Shown here: positions 1 through 10,290 of the stretch, piece after piece
Numbering within the stretch: the first letter of the stretch is position 1
Layout: each line of letters starts with the position of its first letter
Translations under genes and position numbers: made by a program
NCBI GenBank assembly: GCA_964416175.1
Contig: CAYQDF010000027.1
Coordinates: 1 to 33,139, forward strand
Reading direction: 5' to 3'
Source of the DNA: CAYQDF01 sp964416175
GTDB lineage: Bacteria; Chloroflexota; Anaerolineae; Anaerolineales; UBA4823
Length of the DNA: 33,139 nucleotides
Notes under the pieces: model-generated
Database searches by the model: none
What the model was told of the DNA's origin: nothing
Seen by the model: the letters and a program-made list of their open reading frames with translations, nothing else

Positions 1-1068
1 CTGCAGAATCCGCTGCTCAACCACGCGGTCGGCGACGAGCTCCCGGCAGGCTCCGTGTTCAAACTCGTCACCGCCGTCGGCGCGCTCAACGAGGGCGTCG
101 TCACTCCGGAGCAGATCGTCGATACGCCGCCCCTGATCACGATCGAAGACAAGTCCCTGGTCACCGAGCTCACTGCCCGGACCCGCGAGTTTGTCGACTG
201 GAACGAAGCCGGTTTCGGGCAGCTCGATTTTGTCCACGGCCTGGCGAACTCCTCGAATGTCTATTTTTACAAACTGGGAGGCGGGTTCGAAGACGAGATC
301 CCGGAAGGTCTGGGCATCTGCCGGCTGGGGACATACGCCCGCGCCCTGGGTTACGGCGCCGCCCCGGGGATCGAGCTGCCCCTGGTCGAGGATGGGTTGA
401 TCCCGAGCCCCACCTGGAAACGCCAGGCGCAGGGGCAGAACTGGTCGCTGGGCGACACTTACATCGCCAGTGTCGGGCAGGGTTTTGTGATCGCCACCCC
501 GCTCCAGGTCCTGCTCTCCGCTGCGACGATCGCGAATGACGGGAAGCTCATGCGCCCGACGATCCTGCGCGAGATCTCGGACAGCCAGGGCAACGTGATC
601 AAGTCCTTCGTGCCCGACATGGTCTGGGACATCACCACCGAACCAGTGATCGACGAGATCAGCGACCCAAACGAACCCGGCGGGTGTGAATCGAAGATCA
701 CCGGCGAGAAAAAGACGGTCCAGCCCTGGGTGATCGATACAGTGCAGGAGGGGATGCGGTTGGCTGTCCTGGAAGGCACGCTGGCGGCCGAATTCCGGCT
801 CTCTCCAGGGTTATCCGCAGCTGGCAAGACCGGCACGGCGGAATACTGCGATACGTTTGCCAACGAAAAAGGTCTGTGCATCTACGGGGCCTGGCCGAGC
901 CATGCCTGGACCGTCGCTTACGCCCCCTATGAAGACCCGGAGGTTGCCGTCGTGGCTTTCGTCTACAACGGCAACGAAGGGGCGGCCGTTGCGGCGCCTA
1001 TCGTGCGCCAGTTCCTGGATGCCTATTTCGAGATCAAGGCCGGCGATACAGCCGCCCAAAATCCCTGA
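1..1068 (+). CDS. mrdA: Penicillin-binding protein 2-like transpeptidase, 3' part
   Basis: Class B penicillin-binding protein that cross-links peptidoglycan outside the membrane, the usual partner of RodA in wall elongation. The frame is open from the first base, so the N-terminal anchor and dimerisation region lie beyond the left edge. Seen: the catalytic SxxK box as PAGSVFKL (Ser at bases 52-54), the SxN box as SSN in ANSSNVYFY (near 250-265), and KTGT followed by AEYC (near 826-845). These three motifs in order define the transpeptidase domain. A first in-frame GTG at base 55 falls inside SxxK and cannot be the real start. The following minCDE-rodA genes support an elongasome PBP2 over a septal FtsI; this choice is inferred from context. 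Confidence 0.9.
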   Translation: MQNPLLNHAVGDELPAGSVFKLVTAVGALNEGVVTPEQIVDTPPLITIEDKSLVTELTARTREFVDWNEAGFGQLDFVHGLANSSNVYFYKLGGGFEDEIPEGLGICRLGTYARALGYGAAPGIELPLVEDGLIPSPTWKRQAQGQNWSLGDTYIASVGQGFVIATPLQVLLSAATIANDGKLMRPTILREISDSQGNVIKSFVPDMVWDITTEPVIDEISDPNEPGGCESKITGEKKTVQPWVIDTVQEGMRLAVLEGTLAAEFRLSPGLSAAGKTGTAEYCDTFANEKGLCIYGAWPSHAWTVAYAPYEDPEVAVVAFVYNGNEGAAVAAPIVRQFLDAYFEIKAGDTAAQNP

Positions 1069-1095
1069 GTGGGCTGGCCGATTTAGAATGCAGAT

Positions 1096-1788
1096 ATGAA
1101 CGTTCGGTCCGATCCAAAGTCGCTGATACGGATAAAAGGCATCCGGGAGGGGCTGCTGATCACCCTAGGAGAGGGTGATTGGCCCACCATGCGGACAGCC
1201 CTTCTCGCGCAGATCGACCAGCAGAAGGAATTTCTGCGCGGTGGACGGCTGATCCTGGATGTTGGCGCTCAGGTGCTGCGAGCTGCCGAACTGGGGCAGT
1301 TGCGGGACACCCTTTCGGAGGATGGCCTTTCCCTGCACGCGATCTTGAGCAGTTCCCTCGTCACCCAGGAGACTGCCCGGAGCCTGGGGTTGGCGACACG
1401 CCTCACCCGGGTCGAGCGCGAACAGGGCACGCCCTCCGGCGAGACAGCGCTGACAGGAGAGGGCGCGGTCCTGGTACGCCGCACGCTGCGATCAGGCTAC
1501 AGCCTGCAGTACAAAGGGCACGTGGTGGTGATCGGGGACGTGAATCCGGGCAGCGAGATCACTGCCGGCGGCGATGTGGTCGTGTGGGGAAGGCTGCGCG
1601 GCATGGTCCACGCCGGGGCAGAAGGCGACGAAAGCGCTGTCGTGTGCGCCCTCGACCTGGAACCAACTCAGCTGCGGATCGCCGGGCACATCGCCCTGAC
1701 CCCCAAGCGGCGCGGCAAGCCCCAACCCGAGATGGCGCGCCTGGTGGACGGGCAGGTCGTCGCTGAGACGTGGAACGTGAAAAAATGA
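1096..1788 (+). CDS. minC: Septum site-determining protein MinC
   Basis: Inhibitor of FtsZ polymerisation that, carried by MinD, prevents division away from mid-cell. The protein is 230 aa, close to the family norm. Residues 1-100 form the less conserved N-terminal domain. From about residue 130 the C-terminal beta-helix is plain: repeated Gly-rich turns such as GHVVVIGDVNPGSEI and GGDVVVWGRLRG, then a stretch ending in RIAGHIAL. It starts 27 bp after the PBP stop and is followed at once by minD, so it belongs to one transcription unit. No strong Shine-Dalgarno precedes the ATG. Identification rests on the C-terminal motif and the minD and minE neighbours. Confidence 0.9.
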   Translation: MNVRSDPKSLIRIKGIREGLLITLGEGDWPTMRTALLAQIDQQKEFLRGGRLILDVGAQVLRAAELGQLRDTLSEDGLSLHAILSSSLVTQETARSLGLATRLTRVEREQGTPSGETALTGEGAVLVRRTLRSGYSLQYKGHVVVIGDVNPGSEITAGGDVVVWGRLRGMVHAGAEGDESAVVCALDLEPTQLRIAGHIALTPKRRGKPQPEMARLVDGQVVAETWNVKK

Positions 1789-1833
1789 TGCGATCAAATC
1801 CGGGCAAAACCAGTAAGGTGTTTGGGGAGACAG

Positions 1834-2637
1834 ATGGGTGCTAAAGTTGTTACCGTGACATCCGGAAAGGGCGGCGTGGGGAAGACCACCGCGACAGCAA
1901 ACATAGCCACTGCGCTGGCTGCCGGCGGTTCGAAGGTTGTGTGCATCGACGCCGATATCGGCCTGCGCAACCTGGACGTCGTCCTGGGATTGGAAAACCG
2001 GATCGTTTATGATCTGGTCGATGTGGTCGAAGGGCGCTGCCGCCTGCGCCAGGCCATGATCCGCGACAAACGCCTTCCGGAGCTGTACCTGATCCCGGCG
2101 GCCCAGACGCGTGACAAGAGTGCAGTCTCTCCCAGCGACATGGTGCGCCTGACCGACGAACTCCGCGAAGAAGTCGATTGGGTCCTGATCGACTCGCCGG
2201 CTGGCATCGAGCGCGGATTCCGCAACGCCGTCGCTCCCGCCGACGTCGTGATCGTGGTCACCAACCCCGAAGTCTCCGCGGTGCGGGATGCAGATCGCAT
2301 CATCGGGCTGATCGAGGCAGAAGAAAAGGGGCCCGCCCGGCTGGTGATCAACCGGATCAAGCCTGAACTGGTGCGCCGGGAAGACATGCTCTCCCCAGAC
2401 GATGTGCTGGAACTCCTGGCGGTGGAGCTGCTCGGGATTGTCCCGGAGGACGAGAACGTGACGCTGAGCACCAACCGCGGCGTCCCGATCGTGCTGGACG
2501 GGAAAAGCCGCGCCGGCCAGGCGTTCCGCAACATCGCCGCTCGCCTGCGCGGCGAGCAGGTGCCTTTCCTCAACCTGAACGATCACGGCGGCTTCCTTGG
2601 GCGCCTCTCCCGCCTGATCCGCCCGGGAGGGACATGA
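1834..2637 (+). CDS. minD: Septum site-determining ATPase MinD
   Basis: ParA/MinD-family ATPase that binds the membrane when ATP-loaded and recruits MinC. It has the deviant Walker A box SGKGGVGKTT at residues 10-19, the DADIGLRNLD segment, and DWVLIDSPAGIERG as the Walker B region. The C-terminus ends in a short helix with basic and hydrophobic residues (FLGRLSRLIR) that fits a membrane-targeting helix. Start choice: a TTG at 1822 is in frame, but GGGGAGA at about 1824-1830 sits just before the ATG at 1834, which gives a normal 267-aa MinD. It lies 46 bp after minC and its stop is one base before the minE ATG. Confidence 0.96.
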   Translation: MGAKVVTVTSGKGGVGKTTATANIATALAAGGSKVVCIDADIGLRNLDVVLGLENRIVYDLVDVVEGRCRLRQAMIRDKRLPELYLIPAAQTRDKSAVSPSDMVRLTDELREEVDWVLIDSPAGIERGFRNAVAPADVVIVVTNPEVSAVRDADRIIGLIEAEEKGPARLVINRIKPELVRREDMLSPDDVLELLAVELLGIVPEDENVTLSTNRGVPIVLDGKSRAGQAFRNIAARLRGEQVPFLNLNDHGGFLGRLSRLIRPGGT

Positions 2638-2638
2638 C

Positions 2639-2908
2639 ATGAGCACCTTCCTCGAGCGTCTCCTCGGTCGCAACCGGAAAAGCGCCCACCAGGCAAAAGA
2701 GCGCCTGAAGCTCGTCTTGATCCACGACCGGACGGATATCACTCCGGGCACGCTAGACGTGCTCAAAGACGAACTGATCGCGGTGATCTCCCGCCACGTC
2801 GACATCGACCCGGCGGCGGTGCGCATCGAGATGACCCAGGATGGCCGCCAACAGCGGCTGATCGCGGACATCCCCTTGAACACGGCTGACCGGAGGCGCC
2901 TGCGGTAA
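2639..2908 (+). CDS. minE: Cell division topological specificity factor MinE
   Basis: Small regulator that stimulates the MinD ATPase and drives Min patterning. The 89-aa product has the expected layout: an N-terminal amphipathic, membrane-binding stretch (MSTFLERLLGR), the MinD-contact helix region AKERLKLVLIHDR, and a C-terminal topological specificity domain with VISRHVDIDPAAVRIE. The start codon follows the minD stop by one base and the stop codon TAA shares a base with the rodA ATG (TAATG), so translation of minD, minE and rodA is probably coupled. Confidence 0.94.
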   Translation: MSTFLERLLGRNRKSAHQAKERLKLVLIHDRTDITPGTLDVLKDELIAVISRHVDIDPAAVRIEMTQDGRQQRLIADIPLNTADRRRLR

Positions 2909-4008
2909 TGACCAGCCTGCGGATCAACTGGCGCGACTTCGACTTCTGGCTGCTTGGCGCTGTCGCCCTGCTGTCCATCTTCGGCATCGCCATGATCCGG
3001 TCGGCGATCGCCGGCAACATCGAGCTGGCTGGCTATGACCAGCGGCAGGTCATCTTCGTCACGATCGGCTTCGCCGTGATCCTGATCACGACCGCCATCG
3101 ATTACCGCCTGTGGGCCTCGATCAACCGCCTGATCTATTTTGGGATGTCTGCCCTGCTTGGCATCCTCTTCGTGGTCGGCCGCGCCGTCTTCGGCTCGGC
3201 GCGCTGGTTCGACGCCGGCAACTTTTTTATCCAGCCGTCCGAGCTGGCCAAGATCGTTATCATCCTGGTCCTGGCCGATTTCTTCACCCGCAGCCAGGGC
3301 CGCGTCAACGATCCACGGACGATCCTGCGCAGCCTGGTGCTCACCGTGGGCATTGTCGGCTGGATCCTCTTCCAACCAAACCTGGGCACCTCCCTCGTGA
3401 TCATGGTGATCTGGTTTACCACCCTCTGGGTGAGCGGGCTGAATCTAAAAGCACTGGCGGTGTTCGCCGGATTTGGGATCATCCTGCCCATCGTCGGGTT
3501 CCCCCTCCTGGCTGAGTACCAGCAGGACCGGGTGATCAACTTCCTTTTCCCGGATCCCAGTGCACGCCACGGGGATATTTACAACATCCAGCAGGCGTTG
3601 ATCAGCATCGGTTCAGGCGGCTGGTTCGGCAAAGGGTATGGCCTGGGGACGCAGGTGCAGCTACGCTTCCTCAAGGTCCGCCACTCCGACTTCATTTTCT
3701 CTGCGATGGCGGAAGAATTCGGCTTTATTGGCACGATCGCGGTCCTGGCCCTGCTGCTGTTCGTCATCTACCGCATCCTGCGCGCCGCCCGCCTGGCGCG
3801 CGACACCTTCGGCGCGCTGATTTGCTACGGGGTGGCGACTCTGATCGCCTTCCAGGCGATCGTCAACATCGGCGTGAACCTGCGCCTGCTGCCAGCTACC
3901 GGGCTCCCGCTTCCATTCATCAGCTACGGAGGCAGCGCCACGCTTTCCCTGCTCCTGGGCGTGGGACTGGTAGAGAGCGTCATCGTCCGCCACCAAACCG
4001 TCGAATAA
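2908..4008 (+). CDS. rodA: SEDS peptidoglycan glycosyltransferase RodA
   Basis: Multi-pass SEDS protein that polymerises lipid II into glycan strands, working with a class B PBP. The 366-aa product is mostly hydrophobic with about ten predicted membrane spans. Family signatures are visible: ARWFDAGNFFIQPSELAK (near residues 95-115), a long polar loop after EYQQDRVINFLFPDPS, and the C-terminal box GVNLRLLPATGLPLPFISYGGS. RodA and FtsW share these motifs. Location in an operon with PBP2 and minCDE rather than with murein-precursor or division genes favours RodA. It overlaps minE by one base. No terminator hairpin is evident in the 89 bp before gltX. Confidence 0.9.
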   Translation: MTSLRINWRDFDFWLLGAVALLSIFGIAMIRSAIAGNIELAGYDQRQVIFVTIGFAVILITTAIDYRLWASINRLIYFGMSALLGILFVVGRAVFGSARWFDAGNFFIQPSELAKIVIILVLADFFTRSQGRVNDPRTILRSLVLTVGIVGWILFQPNLGTSLVIMVIWFTTLWVSGLNLKALAVFAGFGIILPIVGFPLLAEYQQDRVINFLFPDPSARHGDIYNIQQALISIGSGGWFGKGYGLGTQVQLRFLKVRHSDFIFSAMAEEFGFIGTIAVLALLLFVIYRILRAARLARDTFGALICYGVATLIAFQAIVNIGVNLRLLPATGLPLPFISYGGSATLSLLLGVGLVESVIVRHQTVE

Positions 4009-4097
4009 TACCTAGTAGATGTAAATCATGGCTTCCTGATCCTCTGTGCCCATTTGTGAGATCGGTGTTCTATTAGAGATTAATTGCCGCCATACTT

Positions 4098-5597
4098 ATG
4101 ACAAATTCTCAAAACCCGCCTGTTCGCGTGCGCTTTGCGCCATCGCCGACCGGCCGCACCCACCTGGGGAGCGGTCGGACCGCCCTGTACAACTACCTGC
4201 TCGCCCACCAATCCGGCGGGCAATTCATCCTGCGCATCGAAGACACCGACCGCAAGCGCTATCACCCTGAAGCCGAGAAAGAACTGATCGACAGCCTGCA
4301 CTGGCTTGGCCTGCAGTGGGACGAAGGGCCAGATATCGGCGGGCCGCACGCCCCTTACCACCAGTCAAAACGCAAGGAGATCTATCTTGACCACGCCCAC
4401 CGCCTGATCGAGCTGGGCCATGCCTATTACTGCTTCTGTCCACCGGACCGCCTGGCTCGCCTCCGCCAGGAACAGCAGCGCCTCAAAATCCCCCCGCGCT
4501 ACGATGGCCTGTGCCGGCGCGTCGATCCAGGCGAAGCAGCCCGCCGCGTGGCGGCGGGCGAACCCCACGTCATCCGCTTCAAAACCCCCACCGAAGGCTC
4601 CATCACGGTCGTGGACCGCCTGCGCGGGCCGATCACCTTCGAAAACCGCAACCTGGACGATTACATCATCGTCAAGTCTGACGGGCTGGCGCTTTACCAT
4701 CTCGCCGCGATGGTGGACGACCACCTGATGGGCATCACCCATGTCATCCGCGGTTCGGAATGGCTGTCGACATTTCCGCTGCACGCGCACATCCTCCGCG
4801 CCTTCGGCTGGCGTGAGCCGGAATGGGTGCACCTCTCGGTATTTCTGAAACCCAGCGGCAAGGGGAAGATGAGCAAGCGAGACACCGCCCAGTTGATGAA
4901 AGATGGCTTCTCGATCTTCATTACCGACCTGCGCGAGCTCGGCTACCTGCCGGAAGCGGTGGTCAACTGGATCGCCTTAATGGGTTGGAGCTACGACGAC
5001 CACACCGAATTCTTTACCCTGGAAGAGCTGGTCGAAAAATTCAGCCTGGACCGTTTGAACCCGGCGCCAGCCGCGATCAACTTCTCAAAGCTCGACCATT
5101 TCAACGGGCTGCACATCCGCCGCCTTCCAGTCCCCGAGCTGGCTTCCCGCATCAAGCCTTTTTTCGAAAGGTCCGGCTACACCGTGGAAGACGGTAGACT
5201 CCTAGCAATTACTCCCCTGATCCAGGAACGGATCGTCACCCTCGCCGACGCCCCACAGATGGGGGATCTGTTCTTCCAAACCGATGTCAAACCTGACCCC
5301 CGGGATCTGGTGGGAGACAAGATGGATCCACAGCAGTCAGCCGCGGCCGCGCGCCACGCTTACCGGGTCCTGGAAAGCCTCCCGGACCTCAGGCGGGAGA
5401 CAGCAGAGCCAGAGATGCGCGCCCTGGCTGAGAAACTGGGTCTGAAAGCCGGGCAGCTCTTCTCGATCCTGAGGGTAGCGGTGACAGGGAGGACTGTCAG
5501 CCCGCCCCTGTTCGAAAGCATGGCGGTGATCGGTAAGGCGACCGTGCTGGCGCGCCTCCGCCGCGCCATCGAGATGCTGGAATCGATTGAATCCTGA
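4098..5597 (+). CDS. gltX: Glutamyl-tRNA synthetase
   Basis: Class I aminoacyl-tRNA synthetase that charges tRNA-Glu. The protein is 499 aa, the usual bacterial length. The HIGH-like box is in RFAPSPTGRTHLGSGRTA (residues 12-29) and the KMSKR box is in GKGKMSKRDTAQL. A possible zinc-binding set C112, C114 and C139 lies in the connective region, in YYCFCPPDR and DGLCRR. The C-terminal helical anticodon-binding domain is complete to the stop. No convincing ribosome binding site precedes the ATG at 4098, but homology begins almost at once, so the start can be off by only a few codons. It converges on glnS with 21 bp between the stops. Confidence 0.96.
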   Translation: MTNSQNPPVRVRFAPSPTGRTHLGSGRTALYNYLLAHQSGGQFILRIEDTDRKRYHPEAEKELIDSLHWLGLQWDEGPDIGGPHAPYHQSKRKEIYLDHAHRLIELGHAYYCFCPPDRLARLRQEQQRLKIPPRYDGLCRRVDPGEAARRVAAGEPHVIRFKTPTEGSITVVDRLRGPITFENRNLDDYIIVKSDGLALYHLAAMVDDHLMGITHVIRGSEWLSTFPLHAHILRAFGWREPEWVHLSVFLKPSGKGKMSKRDTAQLMKDGFSIFITDLRELGYLPEAVVNWIALMGWSYDDHTEFFTLEELVEKFSLDRLNPAPAAINFSKLDHFNGLHIRRLPVPELASRIKPFFERSGYTVEDGRLLAITPLIQERIVTLADAPQMGDLFFQTDVKPDPRDLVGDKMDPQQSAAAARHAYRVLESLPDLRRETAEPEMRALAEKLGLKAGQLFSILRVAVTGRTVSPPLFESMAVIGKATVLARLRRAIEMLESIES

Positions 5598-5618
5598 CTA
5601 CGATTCAGACCCCAACAA

Positions 5619-7316
<1,698 letters not shown>

Positions 7317-7353
7317 CAAATCTCATGGCTCCAGTTTTCAAGATATCCATCCT

Positions 7354-7359
7354 ATTATA
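7354..7359 (-). promoter_or_regulatory. Candidate -10 element for glnS
   Basis: On the minus strand TATAAT lies about 37 bp upstream of the glnS start. A TTGGGG is present further upstream, but only 14 bp away, so the -35 is poor. A leader of about 30 nt would result. This is a hexamer match only. Confidence 0.4.
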
Positions 7360-7424
7360 TCCAGGGTTTCACACCCCAAGCGAGCTGACAATCCGCCAGA
7401 GAAGCTCTACAGGCATCCTGCTGT

Positions 7425-7453
7425 TTGACGCTCCCATCCAGGCGTGGTAGAAT
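7425..7453 (+). promoter_or_regulatory. Sigma-70-type promoter of tRNA-Gln
   Basis: TTGACG (7425-7430), a 17-bp spacer, then TAGAAT (7448-7453). The predicted start near 7460 leaves about eight bases of leader before the tRNA. Spacing and both hexamers are near consensus. Confidence 0.8.
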
Positions 7454-7467
7454 ACCCCCGCGTGCCC

Positions 7468-7541
7468 TGGGGGTTCGTCTAGTGGTAGGACAGCGGACTC
7501 TGGATCCGTATGCCGAGGTTCGAATCCTCGACCCCCAGCCA
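7468..7541 (+). tRNA. tRNA-Gln, anticodon CTG
   Basis: Complete cloverleaf of 74 nt including an encoded CCA end. The acceptor arm is TGGGGGT paired with ACCCCCA (7531-7537), followed by discriminator G and CCA. The D arm is GTCTAGTGGTAGGAC. The anticodon arm is GCGGA-CTCTGGA-TCCGT, with CTG at the anticodon position, reading CAG. The T arm is CGAGG-TTCGAAT-CCTCG. The U1-A72 closing pair and G73 match tRNA-Gln identity features recognised by GlnRS. It lies divergently upstream of the glutaminyl-tRNA synthetase gene. Confidence 0.97.
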
Positions 7542-7549
7542 ATGTCGAA

Positions 7550-7592
7550 AACCTCCCGCAGGTCCGTAACCGGCGGGAGGTTGCCTTTCTTG
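7550..7592 (+). terminator. Hairpin terminator after tRNA-Gln
   Basis: A perfect 10-bp inverted repeat, AACCTCCCGC (7550-7559) with GCGGGAGGTT (7573-7582), loop 13 nt, followed by GCCTTTCTT. The T-run is broken, so termination efficiency is uncertain. On the opposite strand the hairpin is followed by TTTTCG and might also end the ZIP transcript. Confidence 0.65.
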
Positions 7593-7718
7593 CCACAGAT
7601 TTAGAGGGGTTTCCACAGACATTCGAATTTATCTGGATGGATTCTACGGGCTGTGGCGATTGGGAGGCTGTCTGTGATTTCTCCGCGAGTTCTTATGAAT
7701 TTCCGATCTGCCGGGTCC

Positions 7719-8936
7719 CTACTTCACCAGGAATGCAGTCAAATACATCACCAGTAAGCCCGCCAGGAAGCCGCCGAGGTTCAGCCAGGAAAAGAGCGAT
7801 TCACCCTCTTTTTCCGCGTAACTCTTTAGCAGCTCAGTGACTTCCACGATCACCTGCCAGATGGCGCCCGCGCCAATCCCCAGGAAGAGCGTCGCCAGGA
7901 TCGGCGAGAACGCGAAACCGCCAACCCAGGCGCCGGCAACGGCGGGCAGGCCAGCGACCAGCGTCAGGCCCAGAAAAGTCGAGAGGCGTGGACCGGCCTG
8001 ATCGCCGGGGCGCACGAGAGGCGCGACGATGCCGATCCCTTCGGTCACGTTGTGCAGCATGAAACCGATCACCAGGAATCCGCCGAGGGCTGCCTCGCCC
8101 AGGGCGAAAGCCGCCCCGATCGCCAGGCCCTCCCCAAGGTTGTGCAGCCCGATCCCGATGGCGATCAACAGCGCCAGGTAAAAGGCCCGCCTCGCCGGGT
8201 CATTCACGCCGGTCTTCCGCCGCCGCGCGCCGACCGCGAGCAGGATGAACCAGGCGACGAGGGCGGCAAACAGGACCAGCGGCACTCCCTGGAACACGCC
8301 TGGCAGTTTCGCCGCCACCTCGAATGCCTCCAGGATCGTATCTATGAAGAGAAAAACCAGCAGGCCGACCGTCAGCGCGAGGATGGCGCCGAGCCATTTG
8401 CGCTCCATCTTCCGCATGGCGGGATACCAGAGCATTCCCAGCCCGACGGGGACGACGCCCACGTAGATCCCAAGCAAGCCATACGCCAGGAATTCCCTCG
8501 CCCCAGGCGTGGGGGTCGGAATGGCGATGGGCACCTCGCCGCTGAAAGTCGTCCCGGTGGAGGTGATGAGTGTGATCTCGTTCGGCTCGTTCTCGACCCA
8601 CGGATAAGAAATGGAGAGGTTCGCCCTTCCCATGCGCGGCAGGGTGGGCGATGGCTCGACGGTGAACTGCCAGTATGCCTCGTCTACCAGCACCTGGGCC
8701 ACTGTCACCGGCTCCGGGGCGCCGTTAAAGACCGTCACTTCAAACCCGCCGTCCACGACCCGAATGCGCTCGAGCGTGATATCCTCAACCGGAGGCAGGT
8801 CCGCGGTGAAGAGCGCCAGGGGGTTCCCGTAAGCATAGATCACGAGCATCAACCCGATGGCGATCAAGGGGATCAGGCCGGAGACCCATAACGGGATCGA
8901 GAAAGTACGGTCAGATTTCTTTTCCAGTGTCGTCAT
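7719..8936 (-). CDS. ZIP-family metal transporter with extracytoplasmic domain
   Basis: Likely importer of zinc or another divalent metal across the membrane. The C-terminal 250 residues are the ZIP core: several membrane helices with the signature HNLGEGLAIGAAFA in one helix and HNVTEGIGI in the next, whose His and Glu residues form the metal path. Ahead of the core is one transmembrane segment (about residues 15-40) and about 110 residues rich in beta-strand-type sequence, ending in a PTPTPG linker, probably an extracytoplasmic sandwich domain. Start: the first ATG (8945) has GAGGA touching it, while the ATG at 8936 has the same GAGGA nine bases upstream, so I use the latter (405 aa). It lies 120 bp after the multicopper oxidase on the same strand, probably cotranscribed. 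Metal specificity cannot be read. Confidence 0.85.
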   Translation of the reverse strand: MTTLEKKSDRTFSIPLWVSGLIPLIAIGLMLVIYAYGNPLALFTADLPPVEDITLERIRVVDGGFEVTVFNGAPEPVTVAQVLVDEAYWQFTVEPSPTLPRMGRANLSISYPWVENEPNEITLITSTGTTFSGEVPIAIPTPTPGAREFLAYGLLGIYVGVVPVGLGMLWYPAMRKMERKWLGAILALTVGLLVFLFIDTILEAFEVAAKLPGVFQGVPLVLFAALVAWFILLAVGARRRKTGVNDPARRAFYLALLIAIGIGLHNLGEGLAIGAAFALGEAALGGFLVIGFMLHNVTEGIGIVAPLVRPGDQAGPRLSTFLGLTLVAGLPAVAGAWVGGFAFSPILATLFLGIGAGAIWQVIVEVTELLKSYAEKEGESLFSWLNLGGFLAGLLVMYLTAFLVK

Positions 8937-9007
8937 CTTGATCATTCCTCAATAGTGTTAACAGTCATCCTGAGCGGAACTTGCGTTGGTGAACGATGCC
9001 GGGCGGC

Positions 9008-9028
9008 TTCACCCCGGGCCGGAGTGAA
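9008..9028. repeat. Near-perfect palindrome between MCO and ZIP genes
   Basis: TTCACCCCGG and CCGGAGTGAA flank a single central base, with one mismatched pair. It lies in the 120-bp gap between the two minus-strand genes. It could be a protein-binding site for internal regulation or an mRNA hairpin; nothing here decides between them. Confidence 0.5.
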
Positions 9029-9056
9029 CCCTTCACGTCGTTCCCTCAGCGCGCGT

Positions 9057-10196
9057 TCAGGCGATCACGTCGAAAAATCCCATCCAGCCAAGCTCAACGA
9101 ATTCCGTCTGGTGGGCGTGGAACATGTACTTCCCAGGCTCGAAACCCTTGAACGAAAATTCGAGGATGCCGCGCTGCGCCTGACACTGCATGATCGTGTC
9201 CACGGTTTTCAGCGTCGGGTGCAGGGTGGTCCCATGGTCATAGTAATCGAAGAAATTGGCGTGCAGGTGCATGGAATTGATCGGGTCGAATTCAGTGATG
9301 TTGATCAGATAGAGCCGCTGCAGCTGGTCGCGTTGGATCTGGATGGGCTGGTGCATGTATGCAAATGCGATGCTGTTGACTGCATAGACTTCGTTCTCGC
9401 CGTCAAAATTAGTGTCGAAAGCATTCATCACCATGACCATCTCGTTCCAGGCTTTGTTCTCCTCATACTCGTGGTTGCGAGACCGGGCGATCTGCTGCTC
9501 CTCACCGGTGTATCGCTCCGGATCGGGGTCGATCACGAACGCTCCGTACAATCCTTTATGGATATGGCGCTTGAGCGGGGTCGCGTGGCAGTGATAGAGA
9601 TGGCAGCCAAAAGGATAGGCGTCAAACTCATACACCGTAGATTCGCCAGGAAGTATGACGCCAGCGCCGATCCCGGGCACTCCGTCCATGCGCGCCGAGT
9701 GAATGCCGTGGAAATGGATCGTATGGGGATGGCTCCCTGCGTTTTCAAACACGATCCGGACGCGATCCCCCTCCACACAACGCAGAGAAGGCCCCGGGAC
9801 CCTCCCGTTGTAGACCCAGGCGGGGAAGAACACTCCGGGAGCGATCTCGATCTCTTTATCGATCGCCCCGATGTGGAACTCGCGCAGCCTCTGACCCCCT
9901 GGAAGACGGCTGACCTGCCCGTAATCCCACTCGTACAGGAGCGAGGCTGGGTCGAAGCCGTTCCGGGCGTGATTGACCACACCGACTGTGCCTGAGTCAT
10001 CGTGATCATGCATGGCATTCTCGGGGTCCATGTCCTCGCCGTGCGCCAGTCCTGCCTGAGCCCCAGCCAGCGGGAGGCGCTTCGGAAGTACCCGCTCAGC
10101 CGCAGCGACGCTGGTGAGGGCAGCTCCTCCGCCCACCAGCATTTTTATGAAATCCCGGCGGGTAATATTTCTTGCATTGGAATCTTTGATGTCCAT
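9057..10196 (-). CDS. Tat-exported two-domain multicopper oxidase
   Basis: Periplasmic or cell-surface copper oxidase. Residues 10-32 form a Tat signal (ITRRDFIK, then a Gly/Ala-rich hydrophobic stretch). Copper ligands are visible. Domain 1 has H158, H161 and H163 in HPHTIHFHG, and H202, C203, H204 and H211 in YHCHATPLKRH. Domain 2 has H310 and H312 in MHLHANFF, and H360 and H362 in MFHAHQTEF. This gives a type 1 site in domain 1 plus eight histidines for a trinuclear site, the pattern of two-domain laccase-like enzymes. The position of the axial Met in nitrite reductase is Leu216. Start: the frame extends to 10382, but AGAGG eight bases before the ATG at 10196 and the signal peptide fix it there (379 aa). 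Substrate unknown; a metal or copper-tolerance role is suggested by the ZIP neighbour. Confidence 0.9.
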   Translation of the reverse strand: MDIKDSNARNITRRDFIKMLVGGGAALTSVAAAERVLPKRLPLAGAQAGLAHGEDMDPENAMHDHDDSGTVGVVNHARNGFDPASLLYEWDYGQVSRLPGGQRLREFHIGAIDKEIEIAPGVFFPAWVYNGRVPGPSLRCVEGDRVRIVFENAGSHPHTIHFHGIHSARMDGVPGIGAGVILPGESTVYEFDAYPFGCHLYHCHATPLKRHIHKGLYGAFVIDPDPERYTGEEQQIARSRNHEYEENKAWNEMVMVMNAFDTNFDGENEVYAVNSIAFAYMHQPIQIQRDQLQRLYLINITEFDPINSMHLHANFFDYYDHGTTLHPTLKTVDTIMQCQAQRGILEFSFKGFEPGKYMFHAHQTEFVELGWMGFFDVIA

Positions 10197-10256
10197 TGAT
10201 TGAACCTCTTCGCGGAAATTTACAGGCCAGTAATGAGAGTATATTCGAATACTAAA

Positions 10257-10282
10257 ACTAAATTTAGAAAAGACTAAATTTA
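10257..10282. repeat. Operator-like repeats in the MCO promoter
   Basis: ACTAAATTTA occurs at 10257-10266 and again at 10273-10282, one copy every 16 bp. Each contains the palindromic core TAAATTTA, and the first extends to CTAAATTTAG. A further palindrome, TATTCGAATA, lies at 10242-10251. All sit just downstream of the minus-strand -10 box, where a repressor would block initiation. The regulator is unknown; a metal-sensing one is an inference from the genes. Confidence 0.6.
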
Positions 10283-10290
10283 TCCAATTT

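Noticed and set aside
1492..3375. Long minus-strand ORF of 627 codons opposite minC, minD, minE and rodA
   Set aside because: It is antisense to four recognised genes, resembles no family and reads as low-complexity Asp/Gly/His-rich sequence typical of GC-rich shadows.
5580..5606. GAATCG/CGATTC repeat between gltX and glnS as a shared terminator
   Set aside because: Only six pairs, it lies partly in coding sequence and has no T-run.
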